Shown: positions 36,801 through 38,783, counted from the stretch's first letter. The stretch is 64,000 nt of DNA from Pseudomonas sp. B21-056 (GCF_026016325.1 NZ_CP087203.1:3038001-3102000); one strand, 5' to 3'. Program-made: numbers and translations. The notes: generated by a model from the letters alone, not told the origin.

Positions 36801-37551
36801 CGGTCCGGACTGGCCGATCCATGGGCTGCAACACCGCGGGCTGGACGGCAGCACGGAGCCTTTCAGCCTGGTGGAAACCGCCGCCCAGGCCTACCTCGAA
36901 GCCATCGACAAGGTGCAGCCGGAGGGACCGGTGCATCTGCTCGGGCATTCCTTCGGTGGCTGGATTGTCTTCGAGATGGCGGCCCGGTTGAAGGCCCGTG
37001 GTCGCAAGGTGGCCTCGTTGACGCTGATCGACAGTGAGTCGCCAGGCGGCAACGGGGTGGTCGGCAGGCCCTACACGGGAACCGGGGTATTGAATCGCCT
37101 GATCGAGGCGATGCAGCTGGCCTCGGGTAAATCCCTGGGGATCGATGCCACGGTATTCGGTGCCCAGGACGATACGGCGCAGATGCGCTTGTTGCATGCC
37201 GGCATGGTCCGTGCCGGGATGTTGCCACAGCGTTCGGCGGTCGATTCGATGCGTGGTCCGGCGCGGGCCTTCGGTACCGCCCTGCGTACGGTTTATCAAC
37301 CGCAACATCAATACACCGGGCCGGTGCGGCTGGTGCTGGCGAATGATCCGACCCTGGATACCGCCGGCAACAAGCGCGAGCAACAGGAAATGATCGAAGG
37401 GTGGCGCAAGCACGTACCAGACCTGAGCATCTGGTACGGCCCGGGCAACCATTTCACGATTCTCAAGGCGCCTCACGTCCATAACCTGGCTGCCTGGTGG
37501 CAGGACGGCCTTCCCATGCTCGATGAGGAGGAGGCCAGTGACTACGTCTAG
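6640..37551 (+). CDS. Giant nine-module non-ribosomal peptide synthetase with tandem thioesterase (cyclic lipopeptide, peptin class)
   Basis: About 10,303 residues. The order is a TubC-type N-terminal docking domain, then nine C-A-T modules, then two thioesterases. Carrier-domain serines fall at residues about 1087, 2155, 3229, 4318, 5405, 6475, 7544, 8601 and 9677. Thioesterase serines lie in GWSFGG (about 9805) and GHSFGG (about 10104). Pocket codes predict Val, Ala, Val, Thr, Thr, Ala, Dab, Ser, Ile/Val/Leu. Modules 1-6 and 9 open with dual E/C domains (NVQDIY-LAPLQEGILYHH); modules 7 and 8 open with LCL domains. Together with the preceding gene this gives Gly-Ala-Val-Ala-Val-Dhb-aThr-Ala-Dab-Ser-Ile, and by analogy with corpeptin and fuscopeptin the thioesterases should close a five-residue lactone from aThr to the last residue. 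The ATG at 6640 is preferred over the in-frame GTG at 6538 because the docking domain starts there and AGCAGG precedes it. macA and macB follow. Confidence 0.95.
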   Translation: MQFSELMAALSKHPIRLQQDGDNLVIQGDDEGLDGALWDSLTAYKQELLDLVGSNGGDWLSPAFRITPDMLPLAHLTQEDIDRIVESVPGGASNVQDIYPLAPLQEGILYHHLAAEHGDPYVLQALFGADRRTRLDDFTQALQGVIDRHDILRTSVAWEGLDEPVQVVWRAATLVLEEIVLDPLDGAIEWQLQQRFDTRHHRLDVGKAPLLRLVCAQDRPNERWVAILLFHHMVLDHVALELVQHEMQAFLLGMPDALPEVVPYRNYVAQVRLGAGEDAHEAFFREMLADVDEPTLPLGFAEVPKREAAVEEVRLSVDSALSHRLRAQARQLGVSAASLHHLAWARVLGGLAGRDDVVFGTVLMGRMQGGEGADRALGMFINTLPLRVRPTGQGVGEGVKSTHESLTALLGHEHASLALAQRCSGIPAPAPLFGSLLNYRYSGTTQQMPVPQALKAWEGLQALASAEETNYPLTLSVDDLGADFSLSVLALTEIGARRVGECMLTALESLVQALEQTPDMPLRRLNILSPDKHRQLLVDFNATTRSYPRDRTVHGLFEAQAQACPDAVAVVHEGHSLTYGELNARANRLARHLLGLGTQLGDSVAIALERSVDLLVSQLAVLKCAAVYVPLDINAPVERQQFMVQDSGAQIVLTMSTMMVPEGAQRVDLDVVELDESADNLDLSQSAESVAYIMYTSGSTGTPKGVLVPHRAISRLVINNGYADFNARDRVAFASNPAFDASTLDVWAPLLNGGCVVVVEQDVLLTQERFAALLTEQAVSVLWMTAGLFHQYASGLLPVFKQLRYLIVGGDVLDPAVIARVMKDGAPQHLLNGYGPTEATTFTTTYEIKSVGEGGIPIGHPIGNTRVYVLDANQQPVPVGVAGELYIGGDGVAKGYLNRPELTAEKFVADPFSADPAALLYRTGDLARWRADGAVDYLGRNDDQVKIRGFRIELGEIEARLGQCTGVKDAVVLARQDDNGPKRLVGYVIPDAGATLSVHDLRSQLASTLAEYMVPSAFVVLPSFPLTANGKLDRRALPTPDADAYASREYAAPQGEIETTLARLWAEVLKVERVGRHDHFFELGGHSLLAVTLIERMRQAGLSADVRVLFSQPTVMALAAAVGGGKEIVVPENLIPLDCEHITPDMLPLVNLSQDTIDRLVATVPGGARNVQDIYPLAPLQEGILYHHLAAEQGDPYVLQSQFAFDNCERLEAFIEALQVVIDRHDILRTSVVWDGLESPVQVVWRKAKLYVEAVDLDPATDDAVTQLRQRFDPRHQRLDVSRAPLMRLVHGQDEANQRRVATLLFHHMVLDHTALDVMQHEMQLHLLGQGAQLGEAMPYRNYVAQARLGTSEQEHEAFFREMLGDIDEPTLPFGLHNVQGDGRDIEEVRQFLEAALDLRVRAQARQLGVSAASLMHLAWAQVLGKISGKQEVVFGTVLMGRMQGGEGADRTLGMFINTLPLRVDVGTQGVRAGVKATHACLTALLGHEHASLALAQRCCGVAAPLPLFSALLNYRHSGSGEVSAPAVWQGMHALSGEERTNYPLTLNVDDLGNGFSLTVLVAAQVGAQRICGYMNTALEKLVEALEQTPQAALYRLPILPTAEREQLLVAFNATEAEYPLEQTVHGLFEAQVQRTPLDVAVLHGEQHLSYRELNERANRLAHYLRGQGVRPDSRVAICVERGLDMVVGLLAILKAGGGYVPLDPAYPADRIAYMLEDSAPAVVLVQAATVGLLAGASMPVIDLGSGLWQDESVSNPQVPELTSAHLAYVIYTSGSTGLPKGVMIEHRNTVNFLTWAHRSFDAQTLSKTLFSTSLNFDLAVYECFAPLTCGGSIEVVTNVLELQQGEHDITLINTVPSALKALLESGGLGEGVDTVNVAGEALKRSLVETLFEQTSVKRLCNLYGPSETTTYSSWVSMAREDGFAAHIGKPVANTQFYLLDEHKQPVPLGVPGEIYIGGAGVARGYLNRDDLTAERFLKDPFSSEPNARMYRTGDLGRYLPDGNIEYLGRNDDQVKIRGFRIELGEIEAKLAQHDAVKETVVLAREDVPGDKRLVAYFTQSAAVNIETLRSHLQAQLPAYMVPVAYVHLDALPLTPNGKLDRKALPAPDHDALITRGYEAPQGEIETTLAQIWQDLLKVERVGRHDHFFELGGHSLLAVSLVGRMRQVGLSADVRVLFGQPTLMALAAAVGSGSEIQVPENGILLGCTRITPPMLPLVELDQHAIDRIVDTVPGGARNVQDIYPLAPLQEGILYHHIAAASGDPYVLQATFTVADPERLDAFAHALQGVIDRHDILRTSVVWEGLDEPVQVVWRKAQLAVEEVVLAAGAGDIAGQLRERFDTLHYRLDMQQAPLMRIAFAEDQPNQRWVAILLFHHMALDHTALELVRHEMQAYLLGQGDQLGEAVPFRNYVAQARRGVSREAHEEFFRDMLGDVDEPTLPFGVQDVRGDGSDIEEVGLQLSDDLSRRLRAQARELGVSAASLHHLAWAQVLGQVSGKQDVVFGTVLMGRMQGGDGAERALGMFINTLPLRVEVGTGDVRSGVKAAHTRLTGLLGHEHASLALAQRCSGVVAPMPLFSALLNYRHSTVDISSSEALAAWDGIEILSNEERTNYPLTLSVDDLGEGFLLTALAVPQIGAQRVCAYMNIALEHLVEALEQAPQTRLDSLSILPSAERRQLLVDFNATTRSYPRDRTVHGLFEAQAQARPDAVAAVHYGHKLTYGELNARANRLARHLTGLGVKPGERVAILLERSIDLLVSQLAILKCAAAYVPLDIHAPLERQDFMVQDSGANILLTLSATTTPQGMTRVDLDTVVLDGTFDDLNLMQSAESVAYIMYTSGSTGMPKGVLVPHRAISRLVINNGYADFNARDRVAFASNPAFDASTLDVWAPLLNGGCVVVVEQDVLLSQERFAALLTEQAVSVLWMTAGLFHQYAAGLLPVFKQLRYLIVGGDVLDPAVIGRVLKDGAPQHLLNGYGPTEATTFTTTYEIKNVGEGGIPIGHPIGNTRVYVLDANQQPVPVGVAGELYIGGDGVAKGYLNRPELTAEKFVADPFSADPAALLYRTGDLARWRADGAVDYLGRNDDQVKIRGFRIELGEIEARLGQCTGVKDAVVLARQDDNGPKRLVGYVIPDAGGILSVHDLRSQLASTLAEYMVPSAFVVLPSFPLTANGKLDRRALPAPDADAYASREYAAPQGEIETTLARLWAEVLKVERVGRHDHFFELGGHSLLAVTLIERMRQAGLSADVRVLFSQPTLAALAAAIGSGREIEVPANLIESGCEHITPAMLPLVTLDQQTIDRIVATVPGGAANVQDIYPLAPLQEGILYHHLAAEQGDPYVLQSQFAFDNRERLDVFIEALQVVIDRHDILRTSVAWEGLDEPVQLVWRHVKLESQCFEADATAGDVATQLASRFDARHYRLDLRRAPMLQLIYARDEAQDRWVAILLFHHMALDHTALDVMQHEMQLHLLGQGERLGEAMPYRNYVAQARLGASEAEHEAFFRDMLGDIDEPTLPFGLQDVQGDGHGIDEVCEPVDLALSRRLRAQARHLGVSAASLVHLAWAQVLGKVSGSQEVVFGTVLLGRMQGGEGADRALGMFINTLPLRVDVGAQDVRSGVKATHARLTALLGHEHASLALAQRCSGVAAPTPLFSALLNYRHSAAEVTQDALSAWSGIEALKGDERTNYPLTLNVDDLGEGFALTALVDTSIGAARICGYMQMALDNLVTALEHAPDTALQALTVLPPAERRQLLETWNTRDAEYAADALIHRQFEAWAMAQPDAVAVIHEEQTLTYGQLNARANQLAHRLLALGIRPDDRVAICVERGLDMIVGLLGILKAGAGYVPLDPAYPAERIAYMLHDSSPVALVTQQEWRETLPPLSVPTVLLDPLDASEIDQQPRHNPDVPGLEASHLAYVIYTSGSTGLPKGVMVEHRNVARLFSATQPWFDFGPQDVWALFHSFAFDFSVWEIWGALTHGGRLLVVPQLVSRSPQYCYALLCETGVTILNQTPSAFRQLIAAQGESDLDHSLRQVIFGGEALETGILKPWYSREANARTQLVNMYGITETTVHVTYRALCAADAQLTGVSPIGKRIPDLQLYVLDAQREPVPVGVVGEMYVGGAGVSRGYLNRDELTAERFLDNPFSDEPNARMYKTGDLGRWLADGSIEYLGRNDDQVKIRGFRIELGEIEAKLAACNGVREAVVLARQDTPGDQRLVAYVIAEEGEPPTAAELRAELLGSLAEYMVPSAFVMLTVFPLTTNGKLDRKALPVPDQSSVVTREYEAPQGEVETAIARIWQDLLQVEQVGRHDHFFEMGGHSLLAVKLVERMRQVDLAADVRVLFGQPTLAALAAAVGGVREIVVPANLIPADCTRITPDMLPLVDLDQDGIDRIVASVPGGVRNVQDIYALAPLQEGILYHHLAAAQGDPYLQYVQFTYDSRSRLDDFAKALQGVLSRHDILRTGVVWEGLDEPVQVVWREAQLQLDEIVLDPAAGDIAQQLREHLDPRHYRLDIRQAPMMRIGYAEDVANNRWVGMLLFHHMVDDATSLAMLTAEIEAHVMGREHLLAASVPYRNYVAQARLGISREEHEGFFREMLGDVTEPTLPFGLLDVQGDGRGIEEVRQPVDGALSQRLRAQARQLGVSAASLYHLAWAQVLGRVSGKDDVVFGTVLLGRMQGGEGADRALGMFINTLPLRVELGAQGVRAGVKATHARLTALLGHEHASLVLAQRCSGVTAPAPLFSALLNYRHLGAQTASSEAIAAWEGIQVLGGEERTNYPLTLSVDDLGEDFNLTVMAEASIGAGRVCGYVQCVLEHLLEALEQSPQAPLNGLQILPPDERRQLLETWNASDVAYADNALIHGQFEARAAVQPDAVAVVFENRTLNYGELNARANQLAHHLLSLGIRPDDRVAICVERGLDMIVGLLGILKAGAGYVPLDPAYPAERLAYLLQDSAPVAVLVQTTTRRLLADISLPVVDLDGDDWQDQSVRNPQVVGLDASHLAYVIYTSGSTGLPKGVMVEHRNVARLFSATQAWFDFGPQDVWALFHSFAFDFSVWEIWGALTHGGRLLVVPQLVSRSPQECYALLCEAGVTVLNQTPSAFRQLIAAQGESELSHSLRQVIFGGEALETGILKPWYAREINAQTQLVNMYGITETTVHVTYRALCAADAQLVGVSPIGGRIPDLQLYVLDARREPVPVGVVGEMYVGGAGVSRGYLNRAELTAERFLANPFSSEPNARLYKTGDLGRWLADGSIEYLGRNDDQVKIRGFRIELGEIEATLAACEGISEAVVIAREDEPGDKRLVAYVIAEEGAQPSAADLRTQLLGSLADYMVPSAFVMLEAFPLTTNGKLDRKALPAPDQSAVISREYEAPQGEVESAIARIWQELLKLEQVGRHDNFFELGGHSLLAVKLIERMRQVDLVADVRVLFGQPTLAALAAAVGGAHEVVVPANLIPHGCTRITPDMLPLADLDQEAIDRIVATVPGGVANVQDIYALAPLQEGILYHHLAAEQGDPYVLQVLFGFDHRERLQAFAQALQSVVSRNDILRTSMVWQGLASPVQVVWRHATLALEEIELDPAAGDAVQQLHERFDPRHYRLDIAQAPLMRLAYAQDLANQRWVGMLLFHHMALDHTALEVVVHEMQASLLDQAELLAPAVPYRNHVAQARLGVSREQHEAFFRDMLGDIDEPTLPFGLQDVQGDGSGIEEVQQGVDAALAQRLRVQARQLGVSAASLVHLAWAQVVGRVSGREEVVFGTVLMGRMQGGDGADRALGMFINTLPLRVSVGQTNVRAGVKATHARLSGLLGHEHASLALAQRCSGVPASLPLFSTLLNYRHSAGEAASDQAISAWHGIHTLSMEERTNYPLCLNVDDLGDGFMLTAQAVAEVGARRVCGYMHMALESLVQALEHTPDAALRELSIVPADEREQLLVAFNATDAEYPLEQTIHGLFEEQVRRTPDALAVRHGRQQLNYRELNGLSNRLALYLRKQGVQPDSRVAICVERGLDMVVGLLAILKAGGGYVPLDPAYPADRIAYMLEDSAPAAILVQKATRGLLGETSVPVIDLDKGVWQDETAPNPQVDGLTSAHLAYVIYTSGSTGLPKGVMIEHRNTVNFLTWAHRSFDTQTLSKTLFSTSLNFDLAVYECFAPLTSGGSIEVVTNVLELQQGEHDVTLINTVPSALKALLESGGLGEGVDTVNVAGEALKRSLVEALFEQTSVKRLCNLYGPSETTTYSSWVSMAREDGFAAHIGKPVANTQFYLLDEHKQPVPLGVPGEIYIGGAGVARGYLNRDDLTAERFLSDPFSGAANARMYKTGDLGRYLPDGNIEYLGRNDDQVKIRGFRIELGEIEAKLAQHDAVKETVVLAREDVPGDKRLVAYFTQSAAVDIETLRSHLQARLPEYMVPVAYVLLDALPLTPNGKLDRKALPAPDHDALITRGYEAPQGEIETTLAQIWQDLLGLQQVGRHDHFFELGGHSLLAMQLISQVRLRLGVELSLTALFAHPVLMALAQAVSQAGRSTLPEIVRASRDESLPLSFAQQRLWFLAQMEGASSAYHMPAGLRLRGTLDRVALQRALDRIVARHEALRTTFVQAHGEEARQCIAAADSGFALLQHDWSDRTNAEADLHALAAREAADAFDLEHGPLIRGRLIRLGDEDHVLLVTMHHIVSDAWSIGVLIKELAALYEAFRHDLDDPLPALTVQYGDYALWQRRWLSGEVLQAQSSYWQQTLADAPALLMLPTDRPRPAQQDYSGAALPLAFDAELTADLKALSQRHGVTLYMTLMAAWAALLSRLCGQDDVVIGSPVANRTRSEVEGLIGFFVNTLAVRVDVSGAPTVESLLARVKTQALGAQAHQDLPFEQVVEILKPVRSLSHSPLFQAMLSWQTLDNRELVLGDLKLEGLGVANTVAKFDLSLELGEAQGQIFGALEYATALFDETTVQRYLGYFERMVRAMVASDQALIEQIALVDDAERQHLLVGLNANQAAYPRERTIHQLFEAQVAARPQAIAVVFEGERLSYAELNRQANQLAHHLIGLGIRPDDRVAICVERSAEMLVGLLAVLKAGGGYVPLDPAYPAERLAYMIADSAPVALLTQRALQDRLPPLAAPVVLLDYVERVRSGIAAGREDNPVVATLGVRHLAYVIYTSGSTGAPKGVMIEHRGLVNYCVDAVRLFELTPADTVLQQNTLNFDLSVEEIFPALVVGATLAPTRQLFGSVELQQDAEIRPTFLHLTAAHWHTLAAEWHNAPAQARDHLREVRLVNVTGDALSMQKLQMWDAVRPAHTRLINTYGPTEATVSCTAAYMHYDANGAAGNASIGTPMANTRIYLLDGQRQPVPFGVAGEIYIGGDGVARGYLNLDTINAERFLVDPFSDQPDARMYKTGDLARYRPDGRIEYLGRNDFQVKVRGFRIELGEIEARLSDCAGVKEAAVIVREDTPGDKRLVAYVVPQAGVTLSAATLRAQLSTLLAEYMVPSAFVSLAALPLTPNRKLDRQALPAPDAEAFASRIHVAPQGATEIALAQIWQGLLNVETVGRHDHFFELGGHSLLVMRLIAQVREQLGVELSLNEVFAQPELSALAQVLSRAARSSRPDIVLVSREQALPLSFAQQRLWFLAQLDNASAAYHIPTGLRLRGALDTAALGRALDRIVVRHEALRTTFVQGQEVEQRIAPADIGFALQRLDLSAHPDAEAELSRMAGEEARQAFDLSRGPLARGRLVRMGEADHVLLVTLHHIVSDGWSADVLTRELGVLYAAFSQGQDDPLPALPVQYADYAVWQRRWLTGEVLNSQERYWQDTLAGAPALLTLPTDRPRPAQQDHSGHAVGIAFDEALTEGLKALSQRHGATLFMTVMAAWAALLSRMSGQDDVVIGTPTANRMDAQVEDLIGLFVNTLAVRVEVSSELTVETLLQRVKAQTLGAQAHQDLPFEQVVEVVRPLRSLSHSPVFQAMLSWQNSEAGGVELGDISLQGLGVTSRTAKFDVLLDMALIDGRLFGSLEYATALFDQATMERYLGYLECILRAMVADEQALVAQIPLLEDAERQHLLEAFNATAVDYPQGLTLHGLFEARVTTCPDAVAVVFEEQQLSYTQLNGRANQIAHRLLELGIRPDDRVAICMDRSVDMVAALLGILKSGAAYVPLDPDYPADRLAYMLENSAPAVVLTQRALQANLPATDARVMVLEDEDFATRPTGNPQVSGLHASHLAYVIYTSGSTGLPKGVMNEHGAVVNRLLWMQDAYTLSAADAVLQKTPFSFDVSVWEFFWPLFTGARLVMARPGGHRDPAYLREAIQRHGITTLHFVPSMLDVFLAHGEAGECAGLRQVMCSGEALPGHLVRRFKAQFPGTALHNLYGPTEAAVDVTAWDCTGVETPDSTPIGKPIANTRIYLLDAHGQPVPLGVAGEIYIGGVQVARGYLHRPELTAERFLADPFSDRPNARMYRTGDLGRYLADGNIDYLGRNDDQVKIRGFRIELGEIEAKLARHEAIKEVVVLAREDVPGAKRLVAYFTVHGDEHGVEIESLRARLQAQLPEYMVPAAYVRLDALPLTPNGKLNRKALPEPDLASVISREYEAPQGAIETTLAQLWAELLKVERVGRHDHFFELGGHSLLAVTLIERMRQAGLSADVRVLFGQPTLAALAAAVDGATEIVVPDNGIVPGCKRITPQMLSLADLTQQQIDAIVAGVPGGVSNVQDIYALAPLQEGILYHHLASQQGDLYVQQALFNLKDRARLDAFVSALQSVIDRHDILRTAVLWEGLREPVQVVLREAPLTVQACVVEPGQDVAAQLRERFDPRHYRLDVRQAPMLRLVCAYDDEHQRWVALLLFHHIALDHTALEVIQHDMQAYLLGQQVQLGDAVPYRNYVAQARLGVTQSAHEAFFRDMLQDIQEPTLPFGLQDVQGDSHVIEQARLSVDDSLSRRLRTQSRLLGVSAASLHHLAWARVVAAVSGRESVVFGTVLMGRMQGGEGADRALGLFINTLPLRVDVGVDGARAGVKATHARLTALLGHEHASLALAQRCSGVATPAPLFSALLNYRHTATQVTQEAQSAWNGIEGLGGEEWSNYPVSLNIDDLGEAFVLTALVESHIGAERICGYMHTALESLVDALERAPEAPLRELAILPAAERRQLLVDFNATDTVYPREETVHGLFEAQVRARPDGIALQHGSQQLTYRELHERASHLAHCLLERGVQPGSRVAIMLNRSFELVISELAILKCAAVYVPLDHHAPEERQRFMLQDSAAVLVLTTGDRALPQDMPRVDLDTLQLTQVARPPVFPGQTSDTPAYIMYTSGSTGHPKGVIVPHLAIGRLAINNGYADFGVQDRVAFASNPAFDASTMEVWGALLNGGRVVIIDHETLLSPTQFALVLTEAEVSVLFLTTAMFNQYLMLIPDALAGLRILLCGGERGDPASFRRLLAHAPSLRLVHCYGPTETTTFATTHAVTAVPHGATSIPIGRPIANTRVYILDAARQPVPVGVAGEIHIGGVGVALGYLNRADLTEERFIADPFSDPGTARLYRSGDIGRWLPDGTLEYLDRNDGQVKIRGFRIELGEIEARLHECHGVREALVVAREDSPGDKRLIAYYTEHENGEAFDADALRAQLRSVLPEYMIPAAYVRLTSLPLTLNGKVNTGALPVPEIHAYGGQGYEAPQGDLEVTLAGLWAEVLMLEQVGRHDSFFELGGHSLLAIRLVGLLAQANLSVSLAELFQHETVAAMASMLQTRTEDAQVREAIVPVRTTGQQNPLFLVHEFSGLDLYFPTLGKHIDADIPVYGLPAVEWGEPQLQTMECMASRLVGIIRSVQPKGPYRLAGWSFGGVLAYETAIQLIGLDEEVEFLGLIDSYLPRLVDQGRSRWALDEAHKLHLLDRCDVFWRAALPGEEVLAAILEKLADLQGQLDRFDFEGLVQHCRDETVLPAELAVYSAEQLWQYLDREVAHGHALAHYRVYPISVPVHLLVAEERKDDAPEHTGYLGWEAVLPTSQLHCVKVPGNHQTMMQAPHVQALGQAISAVLHTAASRPAPSPKNGYQPLLTIQGGRADRAPIFCVPGAGDSVTGFIGLTDAFGPDWPIHGLQHRGLDGSTEPFSLVETAAQAYLEAIDKVQPEGPVHLLGHSFGGWIVFEMAARLKARGRKVASLTLIDSESPGGNGVVGRPYTGTGVLNRLIEAMQLASGKSLGIDATVFGAQDDTAQMRLLHAGMVRAGMLPQRSAVDSMRGPARAFGTALRTVYQPQHQYTGPVRLVLANDPTLDTAGNKREQQEMIEGWRKHVPDLSIWYGPGNHFTILKAPHVHNLAAWWQDGLPMLDEEEASDYV
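6820..10020 (+). other. Module 1: dual E/C - A(Val) - T
   Basis: Pocket residues are D-A-L-W-I-G-G-T-F (FDASTLD, LWMTAG, YLIVGGD, NGYGPTEATTF), a valine-type code. The condensation domain has HHMVLDH and the NVQDIYPLAPL start, so it should epimerise the preceding Ala to D before coupling. The A domain is nearly identical to that of module 3. Confidence 0.75.
10021..13230 (+). other. Module 2: dual E/C - A(Ala) - T
   Basis: Pocket residues are D-L-Y-N-N-A-L-T-Y, the alanine code also found in the upstream gene and in module 6. The dual condensation domain (HHMVLDH) predicts D-Val from module 1. Confidence 0.8.
13231..16440 (+). other. Module 3: dual E/C - A(Val) - T
   Basis: The pocket code D-A-L-W-I-G-G-T-F is the same as in module 1. 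The condensation domain carries HHMALDH, of dual type, predicting D-Ala before it. Long stretches of the A and T domains match module 1 base for base, for example around 14690-14757 against 8272-8338. Confidence 0.75.
16441..19710 (+). other. Module 4: dual E/C - A(Thr) - T, probable Dhb position
   Basis: Pocket residues D-F-W-N-I-G-M-V-H (FDFSVWE, LNQTPS, VIFGGE, NMYGITETTVH) are the threonine/dehydrobutyrine code of pseudomonad synthetases. By position relative to fuscopeptin and corpeptin this Thr becomes Dhb, and the following condensation domain is unusual in a way that fits dehydration. The carrier domain reads FEMGGHS. Confidence 0.75.
19711..22980 (+). other. Module 5: divergent dual-type C - A(Thr) - T
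   Basis: The A domain has the same D-F-W-N-I-G-M-V-H Thr code as module 4 and is closely related to it. The condensation domain differs from the other dual domains: its active-site motif is HHMVDDA (20251-20271, residue about 4538) instead of HHMxLDH, and the following helix (TSLAMLTAEIEAHV) is also different. It accepts the Thr-loaded chain from module 4, so it is the candidate dehydrating domain that makes Dhb. The Thr loaded here is expected to be the allo-Thr that closes the lactone. Confidence 0.75.
22981..26190 (+). other. Module 6: dual E/C - A(Ala) - T
   Basis: The pocket code is D-L-Y-N-N-A-L-T-Y (Ala). The condensation domain has a standard HHMALDH dual motif, predicting that the Thr from module 5 is inverted to D-allo-Thr. 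The carrier domain is followed by an LCL domain, so this Ala should stay L. From its A10 region onward the carrier domain changes to the LAMQLIS type also seen before LCL domains. Confidence 0.8.
26191..29390 (+). other. Module 7: LCL C - A(Dab) - T
   Basis: Pocket residues D-L-E-H-N-T-T-V-S (FDLSVEE, LHLTAA, VNVTGD, NTYGPTEATVS) match the 2,4-diaminobutyrate code I remember from syringomycin-type synthetases. The LCL condensation motif is HHIVSDAW where its two sister domains have HHIVSDGW (about 26626-26649). Confidence 0.75.
29391..32560 (+). other. Module 8: LCL C - A(Ser) - T
   Basis: Pocket residues D-V-W-H-M-S-L-V-D (FDVSVWE, LHFVPS, VMCSGE, NLYGPTEAAVD) are a serine code. The LCL domain (HHIVSDGW) implies L-Dab from module 7. 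The next domain is dual E/C, predicting D-Ser. Confidence 0.8.
32561..35790 (+). other. Module 9: dual E/C - A(Ile/Val/Leu) - T
   Basis: Pocket residues D-A-M-F-L-G-C-T-F (FDASTME, LFLTTA, LLCGGE, HCYGPTETTTF) are an aliphatic code. It is nearer to Ile codes than to the Leu code, but Val or Leu cannot be excluded. The condensation domain carries HHIALDH. The residue passes directly to the thioesterases, so it remains L. Confidence 0.65.
35791..37551 (+). other. Tandem type I thioesterases (TE-TE)
   Basis: Two alpha/beta-hydrolase domains follow the last carrier. The first has GWSFGG (serine codon at 36052) and a terminal GNHQTMM histidine motif. The second has GHSFGG (serine at 36949) and GNHFTIL near the end. 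Tandem thioesterases are a hallmark of pseudomonad cyclic lipopeptide synthetases; in related systems the first cyclises and the second supports release or proofreading. Confidence 0.9.
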
Positions 37552-37629
37552 CCGTCCAGCCTTCGGGCACACCCATGGAACCCGGCGCTACGTTGGCCGG
37601 GCCTGAACTCAACGCACTCATGGTTATTT

Positions 37630-38781
37630 ATGGAAAAGTCGAAGTTTCGCAAAATCGCTATCGTGCTTGTCCTGGTCGTGGTGACCGGCCTGGTTTTCTA
37701 CAGCGCCCAGTCGCCGGGGAAACCGCCGGAATACTTGACCGCCACGGTCGAGCGTACTGACATCGAGAACGCGGTGCTGGCCACCGGGACGCTCCAGGGC
37801 GTCAAGCAGGTCGATGTCGGTGCCCAGGTGTCCGGGCAACTGAAGTCGCTCAAGGTCAAGTTGGGCGACAAGGTGAAGAAGGGCCAGTGGCTGGCGGAAA
37901 TCGACCCGCTGCTGGCGCAGAACGCCTTGCGCCAGGCCCAGGTCAACGAAGAAAACCTGAAGGCAAAGCGGCAAGCCACCGCAGCCCAACTCAAGGATGC
38001 GAAAGCCACCTACGATCGCTACAAGGTGCTGCAACCGGACGACGCGATTTCCAGGCAGGAATACGAGACCGCCGAATCGAACTACAAGGTGGAGGCTGCC
38101 AACCTGCTGTCCCTCGATGCGCAGATCAAGGACGCGCAGATCCAGGTGGAAACGGCCCGGGTCAACCTGGCCTATACCCACATCGTCGCGCCCATCGACG
38201 GCTATGTCGTGGGGATCGTGACCCAGGAAGGCCAGACCGTGATCGCCGAGCAACTGGCGCCGGTGCTGCTGAAACTGGCCGACCTGGACACCATGACCGT
38301 CAAGGCCCAGGTGTCCGAAGCCGATGTGATTCATATCGTGCCTGGGCAAGAGGTGTACTTCACCATCCTCGGTGAAGCGGAAAAGCGCTACTACGCCACG
38401 CTGCGCGGCACGGAGCCGGCACCGCAGAACTTCCTCGAGACCCAGAACGCCGGGACGCCCAAGCAGAACACCGCGGTGTTCTACAACAGCCTGTTCGACG
38501 TGCCGAACCCCGATCATCGCCTGCGCATCTCGATGACGGCCCAGGTCCGCATCGTCCTGGACAAGGCCAAGGCGGTGCTGACGGTTCCGGTCGCGGCCCT
38601 GGGCCCGAAGAACCAGGATGGCAGCTATGTGGTCCGGGTGCTGGACGCCGAAGGCAAGGCCCAGCCGCGCAATGTCCAGACGGGTATCAACAACAACGTC
38701 AGGGCCGAAATCAAGGATGGTCTGGCTGAAGGCGACAAGGTCGTCATCGGCGAGCCGACCCCAGCCGTGGCGGGAGCCTGA
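37630..38781 (+). CDS. macA: MacA-type periplasmic adaptor of the lipopeptide export system
   Basis: 383 residues. A membrane anchor (about residues 9-25) is followed by a split lipoyl/barrel-sandwich domain (VDVGAQVSGQL and VAPIDGYVVGIV halves) around a long coiled-coil hairpin, then beta-barrel and membrane-proximal domains. This is the MacA/HlyD layout, which links an inner-membrane ABC transporter to a TolC-like outer channel. The start at 37630 has no clear ribosome site, but the protein begins as expected (MEKSKFRK). It begins 78 bases after the synthetase stop and ends 2 bases before macB, so it is very probably cotranscribed and serves export of the lipopeptide. No TolC-like gene sits beside it in the window. 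Confidence 0.9.
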   Translation: MEKSKFRKIAIVLVLVVVTGLVFYSAQSPGKPPEYLTATVERTDIENAVLATGTLQGVKQVDVGAQVSGQLKSLKVKLGDKVKKGQWLAEIDPLLAQNALRQAQVNEENLKAKRQATAAQLKDAKATYDRYKVLQPDDAISRQEYETAESNYKVEAANLLSLDAQIKDAQIQVETARVNLAYTHIVAPIDGYVVGIVTQEGQTVIAEQLAPVLLKLADLDTMTVKAQVSEADVIHIVPGQEVYFTILGEAEKRYYATLRGTEPAPQNFLETQNAGTPKQNTAVFYNSLFDVPNPDHRLRISMTAQVRIVLDKAKAVLTVPVAALGPKNQDGSYVVRVLDAEGKAQPRNVQTGINNNVRAEIKDGLAEGDKVVIGEPTPAVAGA

Positions 38782-38783
38782 CC

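Noticed and set aside
3..37551. Possible acquisition of the synthetase block as a recent mobile island
   Set aside because: There is no integrase, transposase, tRNA junction or base composition change at either visible edge; REP clusters alone are common throughout such genomes.
37575..37760. Open frame of 61 codons starting between the synthetase and macA
   Set aside because: It overlaps macA in another frame and has no motif; macA in its own frame has the full family structure.
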